A stretch of DNA of 12,753 nucleotides from assembly GCA_028817685.1 (NCBI GenBank), contig JAPPPC010000351.1:1-12753 (forward strand), written 5' to 3'. A program made the translations under genes and the position numbers. Positions 12,597 through 12,753 of the stretch are shown piece by piece; position 1 is the first letter of the stretch, and each line of letters starts with the position of its first letter. The notes under the pieces were generated by a model. That model was not told the origin of the DNA. It searched no databases and saw nothing but the letters and a program-made list of their open reading frames with translations. The DNA comes from Rhodospirillaceae bacterium. GTDB lineage: Bacteria; Pseudomonadota; Alphaproteobacteria; UBA8366; GCA-2717185.

Positions 12597-12753
12597 ATGG
12601 GAACTTGGGGACCGGGCGGATTCGAAAACGACGCCGCCTTGGACGCCGTGGCGGAATTCGCGACTTCGGAAGATCTCGCCGCCCTGTTCGACAGCCTGCC
12701 CGAAGACGCCGACGAACCGGTCGATGCCGTCAAGGCGCAGACGGTGGTTGCCG
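12597..12753 (+). CDS. DUF4259-family protein, N-terminal fragment
   Basis: The first 52 codons are in the window and the frame stays open to the right edge. The product begins MGTWGPGGFENDAALD, which closely fits the conserved opening of DUF4259 proteins (MGxWGxGxFENDxAxD), then has an acidic stretch (SEDLAALFDSLPEDADEP). A GAGGA ribosome site lies seven bases before the ATG. Small proteins of this family are of unknown function. It is transcribed away from the 2OG-oxygenase; the shared upstream region has a 5-bp inverted repeat (AGCGG/CCGCT, 12541-12557) but no clear plus-strand promoter. Confidence 0.85.
   Translation, partial: MGTWGPGGFENDAALDAVAEFATSEDLAALFDSLPEDADEPVDAVKAQTVVA

Noticed and set aside
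1..12753. Mobile element, defence island or CRISPR array
   Set aside because: No transposase, integrase, direct-repeat array, tRNA-associated site or toxin-antitoxin pair was found; gene content is metabolic and regulatory.

Overview
The window is about 12.7 kb of high-GC DNA from an alphaproteobacterium, most likely Rhodospirillales or a close relative. This is inferred from the gene order glyA-nrdR-ribD-ribE-ribBA-ribH-nusB-thiL, the MucR/Ros-type regulator, a RibBA whose cyclohydrolase half has decayed, and a small DUF6898-like protein. Genes are tightly packed, with several ATGA or TAATG stop/start overlaps. No tRNA, rRNA, insertion sequence, CRISPR array, phage or defence gene was seen.

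Left two thirds (1-7842, minus strand): a long co-directional series, in transcription order rpiB, glyA, nrdR, ribD, ribE, ribBA-like, ribH, nusB, thiL, a FliL-like membrane protein, and the start of an MFS transporter. It joins pentose phosphate isomerisation, one-carbon supply, dNTP-synthesis regulation, riboflavin synthesis, transcription antitermination and thiamine phosphate activation. The ribB-type protein keeps its DHBP synthase domain. Its GTP cyclohydrolase II domain has lost all three zinc cysteines and the catalytic loop, so the first step of riboflavin synthesis must come from another locus. The FliL-like gene has no ATG/GTG/TTG start that would include its membrane anchor; an ATT codon sits where the start should be.

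Centre (7843-8248): a 406-base divergent intergenic region whose middle is very AT-rich (28 G/C in the 120 bases 8061-8180). It holds two NrdR-box-like 16-mers exactly 31 bp apart centre to centre, placed as operators for the rpiB-glyA-nrdR operon. Next to them is a roughly 200-base leader with two inverted repeats. On the other side is a good sigma-70-like promoter for mucR with an inverted repeat directly upstream of its -35. The MucR-like protein lacks two of the usual four zinc ligands.

Right third (8696-12753): a Tat-exported intradiol-type dioxygenase and a four-domain rhodanese protein on the plus strand. They meet tail to tail, with overlapping stop codons, a minus-strand pair made of a 2-oxoglutarate/Fe(II) oxygenase (isopenicillin N synthase-like) and the small DUF6898-like protein. 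A clear promoter lies upstream of that pair. The start of a DUF4259 protein runs off the right edge.

The strongest candidates for something new are the paired NrdR boxes, which imply control of nrdR, glyA and rpiB (and possibly the rib genes) by dNTP status, and the AT-rich mucR control region. Everything else is recognisable housekeeping or accessory metabolism.
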